This document shows, one piece after another, positions 22,314 through 31,856 of a DNA stretch of 33,758 nt (positions are counted from its first letter, which is position 1; every line of letters starts with the position of its first letter). The DNA lies in NCBI GenBank assembly GCA_021845505.1, contig JAJZVU010000037.1:1-33758 (forward strand). The letters are read 5' to 3'. Below the pieces are notes generated by a model. That model saw only the letters and a program-made list of their open reading frames with translations. It did no database searches and was not told the origin of the DNA. A program made the translations under genes and the position numbers. This DNA is from Pseudomonadota bacterium. Lineage in GTDB: Bacteria > Pseudomonadota > Gammaproteobacteria > Burkholderiales > Burkholderiaceae_C.

Positions 22314-22427
22314 TCAACCCTGGCGCTGCTTGTGGCGCGGGTCGGTGCAGATCACCCGGACCACCCCCTTGCGGCGGATGATCTTGCAGTTCCTGCACAT
22401 TTTCTTGATGGACGCACTGACTTTCAT
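22314..22427 (-). CDS. rpmJ: 50S ribosomal protein L36 (zinc-binding form)
   Basis: This 37-residue protein is [20 protein letters not shown] followed by [17 protein letters not shown]. The zinc ligands Cys11, Cys14, Cys27 and His32 are all present, so this is the C+ (zinc) paralogue. It binds 23S rRNA in the large subunit. It lies between infA and rpsM, the usual betaproteobacterial order, with 12 and 27 bases to its neighbours. The ATG at 22427 is followed at once by the canonical MKV start. Confidence 0.97.
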   Translation of the reverse strand: MKVSASIKKMCRNCKIIRRKGVVRVICTDPRHKQRQG

Positions 22428-22439
22428 CGGATACCTCTT

Positions 22440-22658
22440 CTATTTGGCGCGGAACACAATCCGCGCACGCGTCAAATCGTAGGGCGTGAGTTCGACCGTC
22501 ACCTTGTCGCCCGGCAGGATGCGGATGTAATGCATGCGCATCTTTCCCGAGATATGTCCGAGCACCACATGGCCATTTTCCAGCTTGACCCGGAACGTGG
22601 CATTGGGCAGGTTCTCCACGACCTCCCCCTGCATCTGTATGGCGTCGTCCTTGGACAT
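22440..22658 (-). CDS. infA: Translation initiation factor IF-1
   Basis: The 72-residue single S1/OB-fold protein occupies the ribosomal A site during initiation. It contains [47 protein letters not shown] and [16 protein letters not shown] 22658 gives the standard 72-residue length ([11 protein letters not shown]). The longer open form to 22706 would overlap the end of secY and adds non-conserved residues. The ribosome-binding site is weak (GAGA). It sits between secY and rpmJ as in other Burkholderiales. Confidence 0.97.
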   Translation of the reverse strand: MSKDDAIQMQGEVVENLPNATFRVKLENGHVVLGHISGKMRMHYIRILPGDKVTVELTPYDLTRARIVFRAK

Positions 22659-22686
22659 CGATGTCTCGGCGCTTGCACTGGTTTTT

Positions 22687-24006
22687 TCAGCGCATGCTGA
22701 TGCCACCCTTGAAGTTCGCCCGCTTCAGCAGGGCGTCATACTGGTGCGACATCGCGTAGGCCTGGACCTGGGCCATGAAATCCATGGTCACGACAACGAT
22801 GATCAGCAGCGAGGTGCCGCCGAAATTGAAGGGCACATTGTATTTGAGCACCAGGAATTCCGGCAGCAGGCAGACCAGCGTGATGTACAAGGCCCCGATC
22901 AGCGTCAGGCGCATCAGGATCTTGTCGATATACCGCGAGGTCTGCTCGCCGGGGCGGATCCCCGGGATGAAGGCACCGCTCTTCTTCAGGTTGTCGGCGG
23001 TCTCGCGACTGTTGAAGACCAGCGCCGTGTAGAAGAAGGTGAAGAAGATGATGGCGCCGGCGTACAGCGCGACATAGATCGGCTGTCCCGGCGACAGCAG
23101 CGCCGCCAGGCTCTTGAGCCAGCCGATTCCGCCTCCGGCGCCGAACCAGTTGACCACGGTCGCAGGCAGCAGGATGATCGACGACGCGAAGATCGGCGGG
23201 ATCACCCCCGACATGTTGAGCTTCAGCGGCAGGTGCGACGACTGGCCGCCGTAGACCTTGTTGCCGACCTGGCGACGCGCGTAGTTCACCAGGATCTTGC
23301 GCTGCCCACGCTCGACGAACACCACGAAGTAGGTCACCGCGACGACGATCGCCAGCACGAACAGCGCCACCAGCACGCTCATCGCTCCGGTGCGCACCAG
23401 CTCGAGCAGTCCGCCGAGCGCGCCGGGCAGGCCGCTGGCGATGCCGGCGAAAATGATGATCGAAATGCCGTTGCCCAGTCCGCGCTCGGTGATCTGTTCA
23501 CCCAGCCACATCAGGAACATCGTGCCGGCGGTCAGGCTGACCACCGCGGTCAGGTTGAAGCCGATTCCCGGATCGAGCACCAGGCCGCGGCTGGAACCCA
23601 GCGCCACGGCGATTCCCAGCGACTGGAACACCCCGAGGAACAGCGTCAGGTAGCGGGTGTACTGGGTGATCTTGCGCTGCCCCGACTGACCTTCCTTCTT
23701 CAGCGCCTCCATCGACGGCAGCACGTAGGTCATCAACTGCATGATGATCGACGACGAGATGTAGGGCATGATGCCCAGCGCGAACACCGTGAAGCGCGAC
23801 AGCGCGCCGCCGGAGAACATGTTGAACAGCCCGAGGATGCCGCCGGAGTTGCTCTGGAACAGCTTCTGCAATTCCTGCGGATTGATCCCCGGCACCGGAA
23901 TGTGCGCGCCGACCCGATAGACGACCAGCGCGCCCAGCAGGAAGAGCAGGCGCTTGCCCAGATCGCCGTACTTGCCGCCGCCGAGGGTTTTCGCTGCCTG
24001 TGCCAT
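22687..24006 (-). CDS. secY: Preprotein translocase subunit SecY
   Basis: The 439-residue integral membrane protein is the channel of the SecYEG translocon. Ten hydrophobic segments can be followed. Signature stretches include [48 protein letters not shown] (here GLGNGIS), [18 protein letters not shown] and the C-terminal [12 protein letters not shown]. The cytoplasmic loop [21 protein letters not shown], which contacts SecA and the ribosome, is intact. It lies 31 bases after rplO in the spc operon, as is nearly universal. Confidence 0.98.
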   Translation of the reverse strand: MAQAAKTLGGGKYGDLGKRLLFLLGALVVYRVGAHIPVPGINPQELQKLFQSNSGGILGLFNMFSGGALSRFTVFALGIMPYISSSIIMQLMTYVLPSMEALKKEGQSGQRKITQYTRYLTLFLGVFQSLGIAVALGSSRGLVLDPGIGFNLTAVVSLTAGTMFLMWLGEQITERGLGNGISIIIFAGIASGLPGALGGLLELVRTGAMSVLVALFVLAIVVAVTYFVVFVERGQRKILVNYARRQVGNKVYGGQSSHLPLKLNMSGVIPPIFASSIILLPATVVNWFGAGGGIGWLKSLAALLSPGQPIYVALYAGAIIFFTFFYTALVFNSRETADNLKKSGAFIPGIRPGEQTSRYIDKILMRLTLIGALYITLVCLLPEFLVLKYNVPFNFGGTSLLIIVVVTMDFMAQVQAYAMSHQYDALLKRANFKGGISMR

Positions 24007-24037
24007 GCCCCGCCTCTGTGCCCGGCCGTCGCGCCGC

Positions 24038-24487
24038 TCAGGCCTGCGCCTGGGCTTCGACCACGCGGCCGCCCGCCGCCTCGATCGCGGCGCGCGCGCC
24101 GCGGGTGAGGGCCACTCCCTCGACGGTGTAGGCGCGCTCGACCTTGCCCGAGGCGAAGATCTTCACCTGGCGCGCCTGCTGCGACACCAGGCCGGCGGCC
24201 TTCAGGCTCAGCAGGTCGACCTGCTCGCCCTGCACCCGCGCCAGTTCCGACAGGCGCACCTGCGCCTTCAGGTCGGCGGTAGGCGACTTGAATCCGCGCT
24301 TGGGCAGACGCCGCTGCAACGGCATCTGGCCGCCTTCGAAGCCGACCTTGTGGTAGCCGCCCGAACGCGACTTCTGGCCCTTGTGGCCACGCCCCGCGGT
24401 CTTGCCCAGGCCGCTGCCGATGCCCCGGCCGACGCGCTTGCTGCGGTGCTTGGAGCCGGCTGCCGGCGAAAGGTTGTTGAGTTCCAT
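24038..24487 (-). CDS. rplO: 50S ribosomal protein L15
   Basis: The 149-residue protein starts [20 protein letters not shown] and continues with the glycine-rich [23 protein letters not shown], which threads into 23S rRNA. It then shows [19 protein letters not shown] and the C-terminal domain [31 protein letters not shown]15 is a late assembly protein of the 50S subunit. It lies between rpmD (37 bases) and secY (31 bases). Confidence 0.98.
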   Translation of the reverse strand: MELNNLSPAAGSKHRSKRVGRGIGSGLGKTAGRGHKGQKSRSGGYHKVGFEGGQMPLQRRLPKRGFKSPTADLKAQVRLSELARVQGEQVDLLSLKAAGLVSQQARQVKIFASGKVERAYTVEGVALTRGARAAIEAAGGRVVEAQAQA

Positions 24488-24524
24488 TTGAGTATCCCTG
24501 GATGGCTGTTCGCTGGGCCGTCGC

Positions 24525-24710
24525 TCAGGCGATCACCTGCACCAGATAGTCGACCTTGCGGATCATTCCCCGCACGGCCGGCGTGTCCTCGAGCACGCGC
24601 ACGTCGTTGAGGCGACGCAGCCCGAGGCCGCGCACCGTCGCGCGATGGTCCTCGCGGGTGCCGATCACACTGCGCACCAGCTTGACCTTGACTTGCTTGC
24701 TTGGTTCCAT
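24525..24710 (-). CDS. rpmD: 50S ribosomal protein L30
   Basis: This 61-residue protein carries [46 protein letters not shown], the complete bacterial L30 fold. It binds 23S rRNA near the 5S region of the large subunit. It starts 14 bases after rpsE and is slightly longer at its N-terminus than many L30s, which is common in betaproteobacteria. Confidence 0.97.
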   Translation of the reverse strand: MEPSKQVKVKLVRSVIGTREDHRATVRGLGLRRLNDVRVLEDTPAVRGMIRKVDYLVQVIA

Positions 24711-24724
24711 GACCTGCGACCTCC

Positions 24725-25243
24725 TCAGCCGACGATTTCCTCGACGCTCTTGCCGCGCTTCATCGCGATCTCGGCCGGGGTGCGGACCTGCGCCAGGCCG
24801 TCGAGGGTGGCGCGGACCATGTTGTAGGGATTGGTCGAACCGTGGCTCTTGGCGACCACGTCGGTGATGCCCACGACCTCGAAGATCGCGCGCATCGGGC
24901 CGCCGGCGATGATCCCGGTACCGGCCGGCGCGGGCGACATCCAGACATCCGACGACGCGTGGCTGCCCTGCACCTCGTGGTGCAGCGTGCCGTTCTTCAG
25001 CTTGATCGCGATCATGTTGCGTCGCGCCTGGTCCATGGCCTTCTGCACGGCCACCGGCACCTCGCGCGCCTTGCCCTTGCCCATGCCGACGCGCCCGTCG
25101 CCGTCGCCGACCACGGCCAGCGCGGCAAAGCCCAGGATGCGGCCGCCCTTGACCACCTTGGTCACGCGGTTCACCGCGATCATCTTCTCCTTCAGGCCGT
25201 CGTCGCGGCCCTCGGGACTCATCTTCGCTTGGATCTTGGCCAT
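24725..25243 (-). CDS. rpsE: 30S ribosomal protein S5
   Basis: The 172-residue protein sits at the mRNA entry site and contributes to decoding accuracy. The N-terminal S5 RNA-binding domain shows [37 protein letters not shown], which includes the loop where spectinomycin-resistance changes map (VTKVVKGGR, apparently wild type). The C-terminal domain shows [19 protein letters not shown] and the usual [18 protein letters not shown]. It starts 7 bases after rplR. Confidence 0.98.
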   Translation of the reverse strand: MAKIQAKMSPEGRDDGLKEKMIAVNRVTKVVKGGRILGFAALAVVGDGDGRVGMGKGKAREVPVAVQKAMDQARRNMIAIKLKNGTLHHEVQGSHASSDVWMSPAPAGTGIIAGGPMRAIFEVVGITDVVAKSHGSTNPYNMVRATLDGLAQVRTPAEIAMKRGKSVEEIVG

Positions 25244-25250
25244 TGCACCC

Positions 25251-25610
25251 TCAGAATTTCAGACCGGCCTCGCGGGCCGCTTCGGCCAGGGCCTTGACGC
25301 GACCGTGGTACTGGAAGCCCGCGCGATCGAAGGCCACCTGCTCGATTCCGGCGGCACGCGCCTTCTCGGCGATGCGGCGACCCACGACCTGCGCCGCGGC
25401 GACATTGCCGCCTCCGGCGCTGAGCTGCTCGCGCACCTCGCGCTCCAGCGTCGACGCGGTGGCCAGCACCCGCGAGCCGTCTCCGCTCAGGATGCTGGCG
25501 TAGATGTGGGTGTTGGAGCGATGCACCGCCAGGCGGGTCGCATCCAGCCGTGCGATGCGCGCACGGGTGGCGCGGGCGCGACGCAGACGTGCTTGTTTCT
25601 TGTTCAGCAT
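25251..25610 (-). CDS. rplR: 50S ribosomal protein L18
   Basis: The 119-residue protein binds 5S rRNA and anchors it to the large subunit. The basic N-terminus ([18 protein letters not shown]) and the core [20 protein letters not shown], with the C-terminal [28 protein letters not shown], are diagnostic. It lies between rplF (11 bases) and rpsE (7 bases). Confidence 0.98.
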   Translation of the reverse strand: MLNKKQARLRRARATRARIARLDATRLAVHRSNTHIYASILSGDGSRVLATASTLEREVREQLSAGGGNVAAAQVVGRRIAEKARAAGIEQVAFDRAGFQYHGRVKALAEAAREAGLKF

Positions 25611-25621
25611 TTCGCGGCCCC

Positions 25622-26155
25622 TTACTTCTTCTTGGTTTCCTTGATCACCACGACCTCGTCGGCGTAGCGAACACCCTTGCCCTTGTAGGGCTCGGGAGGA
25701 CGGATGGCCCGGATGTCGGCGGCGACCTGGCCCACCAGCTGCTTGTCGCAGCTCTTGAGCACGATCTCGGTCGGCGTCGGCGTCTCGGCCTTGACACCCT
25801 GGGGCAGCTCGCGCACCACCGGGTGGGAAAAGCCCAGCGTCAGGTTCAGCTTGCTGCCCTGCACCTGGGCGCGATAGCCGACCCCGACCAGGTTGAGCTT
25901 CCTCTCGAAGCCCTTTTCGACTCCGGCGACCATGCCGGCGACCAGCGCGCGGTAGGTGCCCGACAGCGCATGCGACTCGCGGGTCTCGTCGGCCGGAGCG
26001 AAGGTGATGCGGCCATCCTTGTGTTCGATCTTCACCCGGGGATCGAGCCCGCGCTGCAGCGCGCCCAGCGCGCCCTTGACCGCGATGCTCTGGGCGCCCA
26101 GCGTGACTTCGACGCCCTTGGGCACCTGGACGGGATTCTTGGCGACTCGTGACAT
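25622..26155 (-). CDS. rplF: 50S ribosomal protein L6
   Basis: The 177-residue two-domain protein lies near the GTPase-associated centre of the 50S subunit. The start [17 protein letters not shown], the mid segment [26 protein letters not shown], and [12 protein letters not shown] followed by [17 protein letters not shown] are typical. ATG 26155 gives the normal length; the open frame to 26176 would overlap the end of rpsH and adds PDRGPT without family support. It follows rpsH by 13 bases. Confidence 0.98.
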   Translation of the reverse strand: MSRVAKNPVQVPKGVEVTLGAQSIAVKGALGALQRGLDPRVKIEHKDGRITFAPADETRESHALSGTYRALVAGMVAGVEKGFERKLNLVGVGYRAQVQGSKLNLTLGFSHPVVRELPQGVKAETPTPTEIVLKSCDKQLVGQVAADIRAIRPPEPYKGKGVRYADEVVVIKETKKK

Positions 26156-26168
26156 GGTCGGTCCTCGA

Positions 26169-26564
26169 TCAGGCAACGTAGCAAAGCACTTCGCCGCCGA
26201 CGCCCACCTGGCGCGCCTTGCGGTCGGTCATCACCCCCTTGGGGGTCGACACGATGGCCACGCCCAGGCCGTTCATCACCTGCGGGATCGCGTTGCGGCC
26301 GCGGTAGATGCGCAGCCCCGGCCGGCTGACACGCTCGATGTGCTCGATCACCGGGCGCCCGGCGTAGTACTTCAGCGCGATCTGCAGGTCGGCCCTGGCA
26401 CCGTCGCGCAACAACTCGAAGCCCTCGATATAGCCTTCGTCGGCCAGCACCTGGGCGATGGCCGCCTTCAGCTTGGACGCCGGCATGCGCACCGAGGCCT
26501 TCTCGACCATCTGGGCGTTGCGGATGCGGGTCAACATGTCCGCGATGGGATCACTCATGCTCAT
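26169..26564 (-). CDS. rpsH: 30S ribosomal protein S8
   Basis: The 131-residue protein binds helix 21 of 16S rRNA and in E. coli represses the spc operon by binding its mRNA near rplE. The start [19 protein letters not shown] and the C-terminal [39 protein letters not shown] are standard. It starts 33 bases after rpsN. I could not identify the S8-binding mRNA hairpin by eye. Confidence 0.98.
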   Translation of the reverse strand: MSMSDPIADMLTRIRNAQMVEKASVRMPASKLKAAIAQVLADEGYIEGFELLRDGARADLQIALKYYAGRPVIEHIERVSRPGLRIYRGRNAIPQVMNGLGVAIVSTPKGVMTDRKARQVGVGGEVLCYVA

Positions 26565-26597
26565 GGAAATATTCTCCGCTGCGCTGCGACGAACGCC

Positions 26598-26903
26598 TTA
26601 CCAGCTCGACTTGGTCACGCCCGGGATTTCCCCGCGGAAAGCCAGCTCGCGAATCTTGTTGCGCGCCAGGCCGAACTTGCGGAAGGTTCCGCGGGGGCGG
26701 CCGGTGATCGCGCAGCGGTTGCGCAGGCGGGTCGGGTTGGCGTTGCGCGGCAGCTGCTGCAGCTGCAGGCGAGCCTGCATCCGCTCGTCGTGGGTCTTGC
26801 CCGAGTCGGCGATCACCGCCTGCAGCTCGGCGCGCTTGCCGGCGTATTTCTGCACCAGCTTCTCGCGCTTTTCTTGGCGGTTGATCAGGGAAAGCTTGGC
26901 CAT
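26598..26903 (-). CDS. rpsN: 30S ribosomal protein S14 (zinc-free form)
   Basis: The 101-residue protein starts [20 protein letters not shown] and ends [42 protein letters not shown]. It has a single cysteine instead of the four of the short zinc form, so this is the long, zinc-independent S14 of the 30S head. ATG 26903 is preferred over the longer frame to 26942, which overlaps rplE. The spacing to rplE is 7 bases. Confidence 0.98.
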   Translation of the reverse strand: MAKLSLINRQEKREKLVQKYAGKRAELQAVIADSGKTHDERMQARLQLQQLPRNANPTRLRNRCAITGRPRGTFRKFGLARNKIRELAFRGEIPGVTKSSW

Positions 26904-26910
26904 GGCAACC

Positions 26911-27450
26911 TCAGTTCTTGAAGGGAAAGCGGAACGCGGCAAGCAGGGCCTTGCACTCGTCGTCGGTCTTCGCGGTGGTCGTGATGCTGATGTTCAGCCC
27001 GCGCAACGCGTCGACCTTGTCGTACTCGACTTCCGGGAAGATGATCTGTTCCTTCACCCCGATGTTGTAGTTGCCGCGGCCGTCGAAGGCGCGCGACGAC
27101 ACACCCCGGAAATCGCGCACCCGCGGCAGCGCCACGGTGATCAGGCGATCCAGGAATTCGTACATGCGGCGCCCGCGCAGCGTGACCGAGCAGCCGATGG
27201 GCATGCCCTCGCGCACCTTGAACGCCGCGATGGCCTTGCGGGCCTTGGTCACGACCGGCTTCTGGCCGGAAATCTTGCTCAGGTCGTCGACGGCGTGCTC
27301 GATGACCTTCTTGTCGGCGACCGCCTCGCTGACCCCCATGTTCAGGGTGATCTTGGTGATGCGCGGAACCTGCATCACCGACTGGTAGCCGAAGCCCTTG
27401 AGCAACTCGGGAACGACCCGGGTCTTGTATACCTCTTGCAAGCGCGACAT
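26911..27450 (-). CDS. rplE: 50S ribosomal protein L5
   Basis: The 179-residue protein binds 5S rRNA and contacts the P-site tRNA elbow. It shows [58 protein letters not shown] and the central [35 protein letters not shown] 27450 is the family start. The frame extends on to 27759 across rplX, but that part is not L5. It follows rplX by 10 bases; in E. coli the S8 repressor site lies at this junction. Confidence 0.98.
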   Translation of the reverse strand: MSRLQEVYKTRVVPELLKGFGYQSVMQVPRITKITLNMGVSEAVADKKVIEHAVDDLSKISGQKPVVTKARKAIAAFKVREGMPIGCSVTLRGRRMYEFLDRLITVALPRVRDFRGVSSRAFDGRGNYNIGVKEQIIFPEVEYDKVDALRGLNISITTTAKTDDECKALLAAFRFPFKN

Positions 27451-27460
27451 AACGCCCCCG

Positions 27461-27778
27461 TTAGACCTTGATCTCTTCGCCGCTGGAGCGGAAAACCCGC
27501 GTCTTGGTGCCGTCCGCGGCGATGCGCATCCCGACCCGGTCGGCCTTGCCGGTGGCCGGGTTGAGGATCGCGACATTGCTCTGGTGGATGGGCATTTCCT
27601 TGGACACGATGCCGCCGGTCTCGTTGCGCATCGGGTTCGGCCGGGTGTGGCGCTTGACCAGGTTGACGCCCTCGACGACCAGGTGTTCGCTGCCGTGACG
27701 GGCCAGCACCTTGGCGCGGCGCCCCTTGTCGGCGCCGGCGATGACGATGACCTCGTCACCCTTGCGGATCTTGTTCAT
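27461..27778 (-). CDS. rplX: 50S ribosomal protein L24
   Basis: The 105-residue protein starts [20 protein letters not shown], a KOW motif, followed by [36 protein letters not shown]. It is an assembly initiator of the 50S subunit at the 5' end of 23S rRNA. ATG 27778 was chosen; the longer frame to 27817 overlaps rplN. It lies 10 bases after rplN. Confidence 0.98.
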   Translation of the reverse strand: MNKIRKGDEVIVIAGADKGRRAKVLARHGSEHLVVEGVNLVKRHTRPNPMRNETGGIVSKEMPIHQSNVAILNPATGKADRVGMRIAADGTKTRVFRSSGEEIKV

Positions 27779-27788
27779 CGTCGACCTC

Positions 27789-28157
27789 TTACAGCACTTC
27801 GGGTGCCAGGGAAACAATCTTCATGAAGCGCTCGCTGCGCAGCTCCCGGGTGACCGGCCCGAAGATGCGGGTGCCGATCGGCTCGAGCTTGGCGTTGAGC
27901 AGCACGGCGGCGTTGCCGTCGAACTTGATCAGCGAGCCGTCGGGCCGGCGCACGCCCTTGGCGGTGCGCACCACGACGGCGTTGAACACCTCGCCCTTCT
28001 TCACCCGGCCGCGCGGCGCGGCCTCCTTGACGCTGACCTTGATGACGTCGCCGATGCCGGCGTAGCGACGCTTGGACCCGCCCAGCACCTTGATGCACAT
28101 GACGGTTTTGGCGCCCGTGTTGTCGGCCACGTCCAGCCTTGATTGCATCTGAATCAT
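27789..28157 (-). CDS. rplN: 50S ribosomal protein L14
   Basis: The 122-residue protein starts [28 protein letters not shown] and ends [23 protein letters not shown], the standard L14. It contacts 23S and, through bridge B8, 16S rRNA, and is the docking site of the silencing factor RsfS. It is the first gene behind the spc promoter. The 5' leader is about 160 bases and holds a small hairpin, CGGGC/GCCCG with a TGTT loop at 28205-28218. Confidence 0.98.
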   Translation of the reverse strand: MIQMQSRLDVADNTGAKTVMCIKVLGGSKRRYAGIGDVIKVSVKEAAPRGRVKKGEVFNAVVVRTAKGVRRPDGSLIKFDGNAAVLLNAKLEPIGTRIFGPVTRELRSERFMKIVSLAPEVL

Positions 28158-28323
28158 GTCAAATCCCGGAATGATGTTCCAACTTGCCGATGCGGGACGG
28201 TCGCCGGGCTGTTGCCCGCGGCTGTCCGCTCGTACCGGCAGTCTTGGACCCGTGGAGCGGGTTGTTGCCCTTTGCGCCCGACTTCCCCGCCCGAAGGCGA
28301 TGGCGCAAACGGCCGAATTGTTG

Positions 28324-28352
28324 ATTTTGCTGGCAGGAAGGCGGCCTGTCAA
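28324..28352 (-). promoter_or_regulatory. spc operon promoter (sigma-70) upstream of rplN
   Basis: On the transcribed strand a perfect -35 hexamer TTGACA (28347-28352) is followed by exactly 17 bases and CAAAAT (28324-28329, 4 of 6 of the -10 consensus). The A/T-rich run CAAAATCAACAATT stands out against the GC-rich surroundings. Transcription should begin near 28317. E. coli has its spc promoter at the same place, between rpsQ and rplN. This is the best promoter in the window. Confidence 0.78.
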
Positions 28353-28359
28353 GGCCGCC
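28340..28359 (-). other. Hairpin with the -35 hexamer as its loop, after rpsQ
   Basis: A perfect 7-bp stem (GGCGGCC/GGCCGCC) closes a 6-base loop that is exactly TTGACA. In RNA from the upstream S10 operon it would form 18 bases after the rpsQ stop, followed by TTCCTGCC, so it may be a weak terminator or a processing site. In DNA the same bases are the -35 element of the spc promoter. Confidence 0.65.
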
Positions 28360-28377
28360 CGGCCTGCCGCCGCCGGC

Positions 28378-28644
28378 TCAGACCAGGCGGGACTTCTCCA
28401 GCAGGCGGGTGACGATCCAGCTCTTGGTCTTCGACAGCGGACGCGTCTCCGCGATCTCGACCAGGTCGCCGACGTGGTACTCGCCCTTCTCGTCGTGCGC
28501 GCTGTACTTCTTGGAGCGCACGATGTACTTGCCGTACAGCTCGTGCTGCACCCTGCGCTCGACCAGCACGGTGACCGTCTTGGTGCGCTTGTCGCTGACC
28601 ACGCGCCCGGCCAGCGTACGGGTCAATCCTTGGCTTTCCGACAT
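28378..28644 (-). CDS. rpsQ: 30S ribosomal protein S17
   Basis: The 88-residue OB-fold protein binds the 5' domain of 16S rRNA. It contains [25 protein letters not shown] and [43 protein letters not shown] 28644 was chosen over the GTG at 28650, because the latter overlaps the rpmC stop and AGGAG lies at the correct distance for the ATG. It is the last gene of the S10 operon; a 220-base gap with hairpin, promoter and leader follows. Confidence 0.98.
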   Translation of the reverse strand: MSESQGLTRTLAGRVVSDKRTKTVTVLVERRVQHELYGKYIVRSKKYSAHDEKGEYHVGDLVEIAETRPLSKTKSWIVTRLLEKSRLV

Positions 28645-28646
28645 GC

Positions 28647-28841
28647 TCACTCCTGCGTGGTCTTCTGCTGCAACAGGGTGCGCACGCGCGCGATCTCGCG
28701 GCGGACCTTTCCCAGTTGCGAAGTGTTGTTCAGCTGCTGCGTCGCCTTCTGCATGCGCAGGCCCATGTGGGCCTTGAGCAGGGCGTCGAGTTCCTTTTGC
28801 AGGCCCGCGGAGTCGAGCTTGCGCAGTTCTTCCAGGTTCAT
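28647..28841 (-). CDS. rpmC: 50S ribosomal protein L29
   Basis: The 64-residue protein is a two-helix hairpin: [20 protein letters not shown] and [39 protein letters not shown]. It sits at the tunnel exit beside L23, where trigger factor and SRP dock. Its stop lies 2 bases before the rpsQ ATG, and the rpsQ ribosome-binding site is inside its last codons, so the two are translationally coupled. Confidence 0.97.
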   Translation of the reverse strand: MNLEELRKLDSAGLQKELDALLKAHMGLRMQKATQQLNNTSQLGKVRREIARVRTLLQQKTTQE

Positions 28842-28851
28842 CGCGTTGACC

Positions 28852-29268
28852 TCAGATACCGAAACGGCGGCCGACGAACACGGTGCGGAACGGCAGCTTG
28901 GCCGCGGCCAGCTCGAAGGCCTCGCGGGCCAGCTGCTCGGGGACGCCGTCGATTTCGTACAGCACCTTGCCGGGGGTGATTTCCGACACGTAATACTCGG
29001 GGTTGCCCTTGCCGTTGCCCATGCGGACCTCGGCCGGCTTGGTCGAGATCGGCTTGTCGGGGAACACCCGGATCCAGATCCGGCCGCCGCGCTTGACGTG
29101 GCGCGAGATGGCGCGCCGCGCCGCCTCGATCTGGCGCGCGGTCAGGCGCCCGCGGGTGGTGGCCTTCAGGCCATACTCCCCGAAGGCCACCGTCGCGCCG
29201 CGCGTGGCCACTCCGGTGTTGCGCCCCTTCTGCTCCTTGCGGTACTTGCGCCGCGCGGGCTGCATCAT
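28852..29268 (-). CDS. rplP: 50S ribosomal protein L16
   Basis: The 138-residue protein organises the A-site finger region and is needed late in 50S assembly. It shows [60 protein letters not shown] and [18 protein letters not shown]. It begins MMQP, where most homologues read MLQP. The first ATG (29266-29268) overlaps the rpsC stop as ATGA, and a second in-frame ATG follows at once; either could be used. Confidence 0.98.
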   Translation of the reverse strand: MMQPARRKYRKEQKGRNTGVATRGATVAFGEYGLKATTRGRLTARQIEAARRAISRHVKRGGRIWIRVFPDKPISTKPAEVRMGNGKGNPEYYVSEITPGKVLYEIDGVPEQLAREAFELAAAKLPFRTVFVGRRFGI

Positions 29269-30080
29269 GACCCTTCTCCTTGCTTGGCCGGCACGCCGGC
29301 GCCTTCCGGCTTGCTCACCTTGCGCACCCGACGGTCGGGAGTCGCGGCACCTTCGCCGCGACGCGGACCGCGCCTGGCGCCCGGACGCTCGTCACGCCGC
29401 GGACGGCGCTCCGGCTCGGCAGCCTCGGCGGCCTTCTGCGCCAGCGCGCCACGCCCCAGGGTGTCGCCCTTGTAGACCCACACCTTGACCCCGATCACCC
29501 CGTAGGTGGTCTTGGCCTCGGAAAAACCGTAGTCGATGTCGGCGCGCAGGGTCTGCAGCGGCACGCGGCCCTCGCGATACCACTCGGTGCGCGCGATCTC
29601 GATCCCGTTCAGTCGACCGGAGGACATGATCTTGATGCCCTGCGCTCCCAGGCGCATCGCGTTCTGCATCGCGCGCTTCATCGCGCGGCGGAACATGATG
29701 CGCTTCTCGAGTTGCTGGGTGATCGAGTCGGCGATCAGCTTGGCATCGATCTCGGGCTTGCGCACCTCCTCGATGTCCACCGCCACCGGCACGCCCAGGC
29801 GTCGCGTCAGCTCGGCCTTCAGCGCCTCGATGTCCTCGCCCTTCTTGCCGATCACCACGCCGGGGCGCGCGCTGTAGATGGTGATGCGGGCGTTCTTCGC
29901 CGGGCGCTCGATGACGATGCGCGAGACCGAAGCCGCCTTGAGCTTCTTCGCCAGGTACTCGCGCACCTCGATGTCCTCGTTGAGCATCTTGGCGAAACGC
30001 GCGCCGCCGGCGTACCAGCGCGACGCCCAGTCGTGGGAAACCGCCAGCCGGAAACCCGTCGGGTTGATTTTCTGTCCCAT
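29265..30080 (-). CDS. rpsC: 30S ribosomal protein S3
   Basis: The 271-residue protein lines the mRNA entry channel. It shows [18 protein letters not shown], a KH domain around [24 protein letters not shown], and the C-terminal domain [33 protein letters not shown]. It is longer than the 233-residue E. coli protein: about 45 extra Arg/Pro/Gly/Glu-rich residues trail after [16 protein letters not shown]. Such tails are common in Burkholderiales S3. Its stop overlaps the rplP start by 3 bases. Confidence 0.98.
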   Translation of the reverse strand: MGQKINPTGFRLAVSHDWASRWYAGGARFAKMLNEDIEVREYLAKKLKAASVSRIVIERPAKNARITIYSARPGVVIGKKGEDIEALKAELTRRLGVPVAVDIEEVRKPEIDAKLIADSITQQLEKRIMFRRAMKRAMQNAMRLGAQGIKIMSSGRLNGIEIARTEWYREGRVPLQTLRADIDYGFSEAKTTYGVIGVKVWVYKGDTLGRGALAQKAAEAAEPERRPRRDERPGARRGPRRGEGAATPDRRVRKVSKPEGAGVPAKQGEGS

Positions 30081-30089
30081 CTCGATTCC

Positions 30090-30425
30090 TCAGTTGCCGA
30101 CGGTGATGTAGATATGGCAGGTCGGCTTGCTGATGCGGTTGCCGCGGCCCTTCGCCCGCGCCGAGAAGCGCTTGAGCGTCGCGCCCTGCTCGACCATGAT
30201 CGACTTCACCCGCAACTCGTCGATGTCGGCGCCGTCGTTGTGCTCGGCATTGGCGATGGCCGATTCGAGCACCTTGCGGATGATTCCCGCCGCCTTCTTC
30301 GGGGTGTAGGCCAGGATGTTCAGCGCGTGGTCGACCTTCTTGCCGCGGATGAGGTCGGCGACCAGCCGGCCCTTCTGCTCCGACAGGCGCACGCCGCGTA
30401 GTGTGGCTCGTGTTTCCATGGTCAT
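30090..30425 (-). CDS. rplV: 50S ribosomal protein L22
   Basis: The 111-residue protein lines the exit tunnel; its beta-hairpin ([27 protein letters not shown]) reaches the constriction where macrolides act. The N-terminal part [24 protein letters not shown] is standard. The first ATG at 30425 overlaps the rpsS stop by one base (TAATG), while a second ATG at 30419 would give METRATLRG, closer to the typical MEVKA start. Which is used cannot be decided from the sequence. Confidence 0.97.
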   Translation of the reverse strand: MTMETRATLRGVRLSEQKGRLVADLIRGKKVDHALNILAYTPKKAAGIIRKVLESAIANAEHNDGADIDELRVKSIMVEQGATLKRFSARAKGRGNRISKPTCHIYITVGN

Positions 30426-30700
30426 TACTTCTTCGCCTTCTTGTCAGCGGGGTGACCCTTGAACGTACGGGTCAGCGCGAACTCGCCGAGCTTGTGGCCG
30501 ACCATCTGCTCGGTCACGTACACCGGGACGTGCTGGCGGCCGTTGTGCACCGCGATGGTGGCGCCGATGAACTCGGGCAGCACGGTGGAGCGGCGCGACC
30601 AGGTCTTGATCGGCTTCTTGTCCTTGGAGGCCAGCGCGTGTTCGACCTTGCGCAGCAGGTGCGCGTCGCAGAACGGGCCCTTCTTGAGAGAACGTGTCAT
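30425..30700 (-). CDS. rpsS: 30S ribosomal protein S19
   Basis: The 91-residue head protein forms a complex with S13 near the A-site finger. It opens [20 protein letters not shown] and contains [44 protein letters not shown], all diagnostic. The ATG lies 15 bases after the rplB stop, and its own stop shares one base with the rplV start. Confidence 0.98.
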   Translation of the reverse strand: MTRSLKKGPFCDAHLLRKVEHALASKDKKPIKTWSRRSTVLPEFIGATIAVHNGRQHVPVYVTEQMVGHKLGEFALTRTFKGHPADKKAKK

Positions 30701-30715
30701 AGCTGTGCCTCGGGC

Positions 30716-31540
30716 TTACTTTTTGCGGCGCGAAACGATCATCGCCTGGGTGCGCTTGTTCGACCGGGTGCGATAACCCTTGGTCGGCGTGCCCCACGGG
30801 CTGACCGGGGTGCGCCCCTCGCCGGTGCGGCCCTCGCCGCCGCCGTGCGGGTGGTCGATCGGGTTCATCGCGACGCCGCGCACCGTCGGGCGGATGCCCT
30901 TCCAGCGCTTGGCGCCGGCCTTGCCGTACTGCCGCAGGCTGTTTTCCTCGTTGCCGACCTCGCCGATGGTGGCCCGGCACTCCACGTGCACCTTGCGCAC
31001 CTCGCCCGAGCGCAGCCGCACCTGGGCGTACACGCCTTCGCGCGCCATCAGCACCGCCGACGACCCGGCCGAGCGGATCATCTGCGCGCCCTTGCCGGCG
31101 ATCAGCTCGACGCAGTGGATGGTCGAGCCGACCGGGATGCTGCGGATCGGCAGGCAGTTGCCCGGGCGGATCGGCGCGTCCTGGCCGCTCAGCAGCTGGG
31201 TTCCGACCTCGACCCCGCGCGGAGCGATGATGTAGCGGCGCTCGCCGTCGGCGTAGCACAGCAGCGCGATGTGCGCGGTGCGGTTGGGGTCGTATTCGAT
31301 GCGCTCGACGCGGGCCGGCACGCCGTCCTTGTCACGACGGAAATCGACCACCCGGTAGTGGTGCTTGGCGCCGCCTCCGCGGTGGCGCACCGTGATGTGG
31401 CCGTTGTTGTTGCGCCCGGCATTCTGCTTCTGCGGCTCGAGCAGACTCTTCTCGGGCGCGCCCTTGTGCAGGTGCTTGTGCACCACCTTGACCACGGCGC
31501 GGCGGCCGGCCGAGGTCGGTTTGACTTTGACGACTGCCAT
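30716..31540 (-). CDS. rplB: 50S ribosomal protein L2
   Basis: The 274-residue protein is required for subunit association and lies close to the peptidyl-transferase centre. It starts [20 protein letters not shown] and contains [22 protein letters not shown] and [20 protein letters not shown]. His230 in DHPHGGGEG corresponds to the functionally important E. coli His229. ATG 31540 follows the rplW stop by a single base (TGAGATG), indicating translational coupling. Confidence 0.99.
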   Translation of the reverse strand: MAVVKVKPTSAGRRAVVKVVHKHLHKGAPEKSLLEPQKQNAGRNNNGHITVRHRGGGAKHHYRVVDFRRDKDGVPARVERIEYDPNRTAHIALLCYADGERRYIIAPRGVEVGTQLLSGQDAPIRPGNCLPIRSIPVGSTIHCVELIAGKGAQMIRSAGSSAVLMAREGVYAQVRLRSGEVRKVHVECRATIGEVGNEENSLRQYGKAGAKRWKGIRPTVRGVAMNPIDHPHGGGEGRTGEGRTPVSPWGTPTKGYRTRSNKRTQAMIVSRRKK

Positions 31541-31541
31541 C

Positions 31542-31856
31542 TCAGACACCCTCCTGGGCGAAATTGAGCTCCTGACCGGCAGCCAGGCTGACATAGGCCT
31601 TGCGCACGTTGGCGCGCCGGCCGCTGCCGCGGGCATTGCGCTTGGCCTTGCCCGCCTGGTTCAGCACCCGCACGCCGGTGACCTGCACCTTGAAGAAGGA
31701 CTCGACCGCGGCCTTGACCTCTTCCTTGGTGGCGTCGGGCAGCACGCGGAACGCGACCTGGTTGGACTTGTCGGCGAGCAGCGTCGCCTTCTCGGAGATG
31801 ATCGGCGCGACCAGCACCTGCATCAGTCGCTGTTGTGGGGTCTGTTGCCGGCTCAT
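31542..31856 (-). CDS. rplW: 50S ribosomal protein L23
   Basis: The 104-residue protein at the tunnel exit docks trigger factor and SRP. It shows [61 protein letters not shown] and the C-terminal [17 protein letters not shown] 31856 overlaps the rplD stop as ATGA. The ~10 residues before the conserved core are normal in betaproteobacteria. Confidence 0.98.
   Translation of the reverse strand: MSRQQTPQQRLMQVLVAPIISEKATLLADKSNQVAFRVLPDATKEEVKAAVESFFKVQVTGVRVLNQAGKAKRNARGSGRRANVRKAYVSLAAGQELNFAQEGV

Noticed and set aside
22659-22706. Longer infA start at 22706
   Set aside because: It would overlap the end of secY and add 16 residues absent from the conserved 72-residue IF-1.
22534-24108. 524-residue frame opposite secY
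   Set aside because: Antisense shadow; secY is complete and unmistakable on the other strand.
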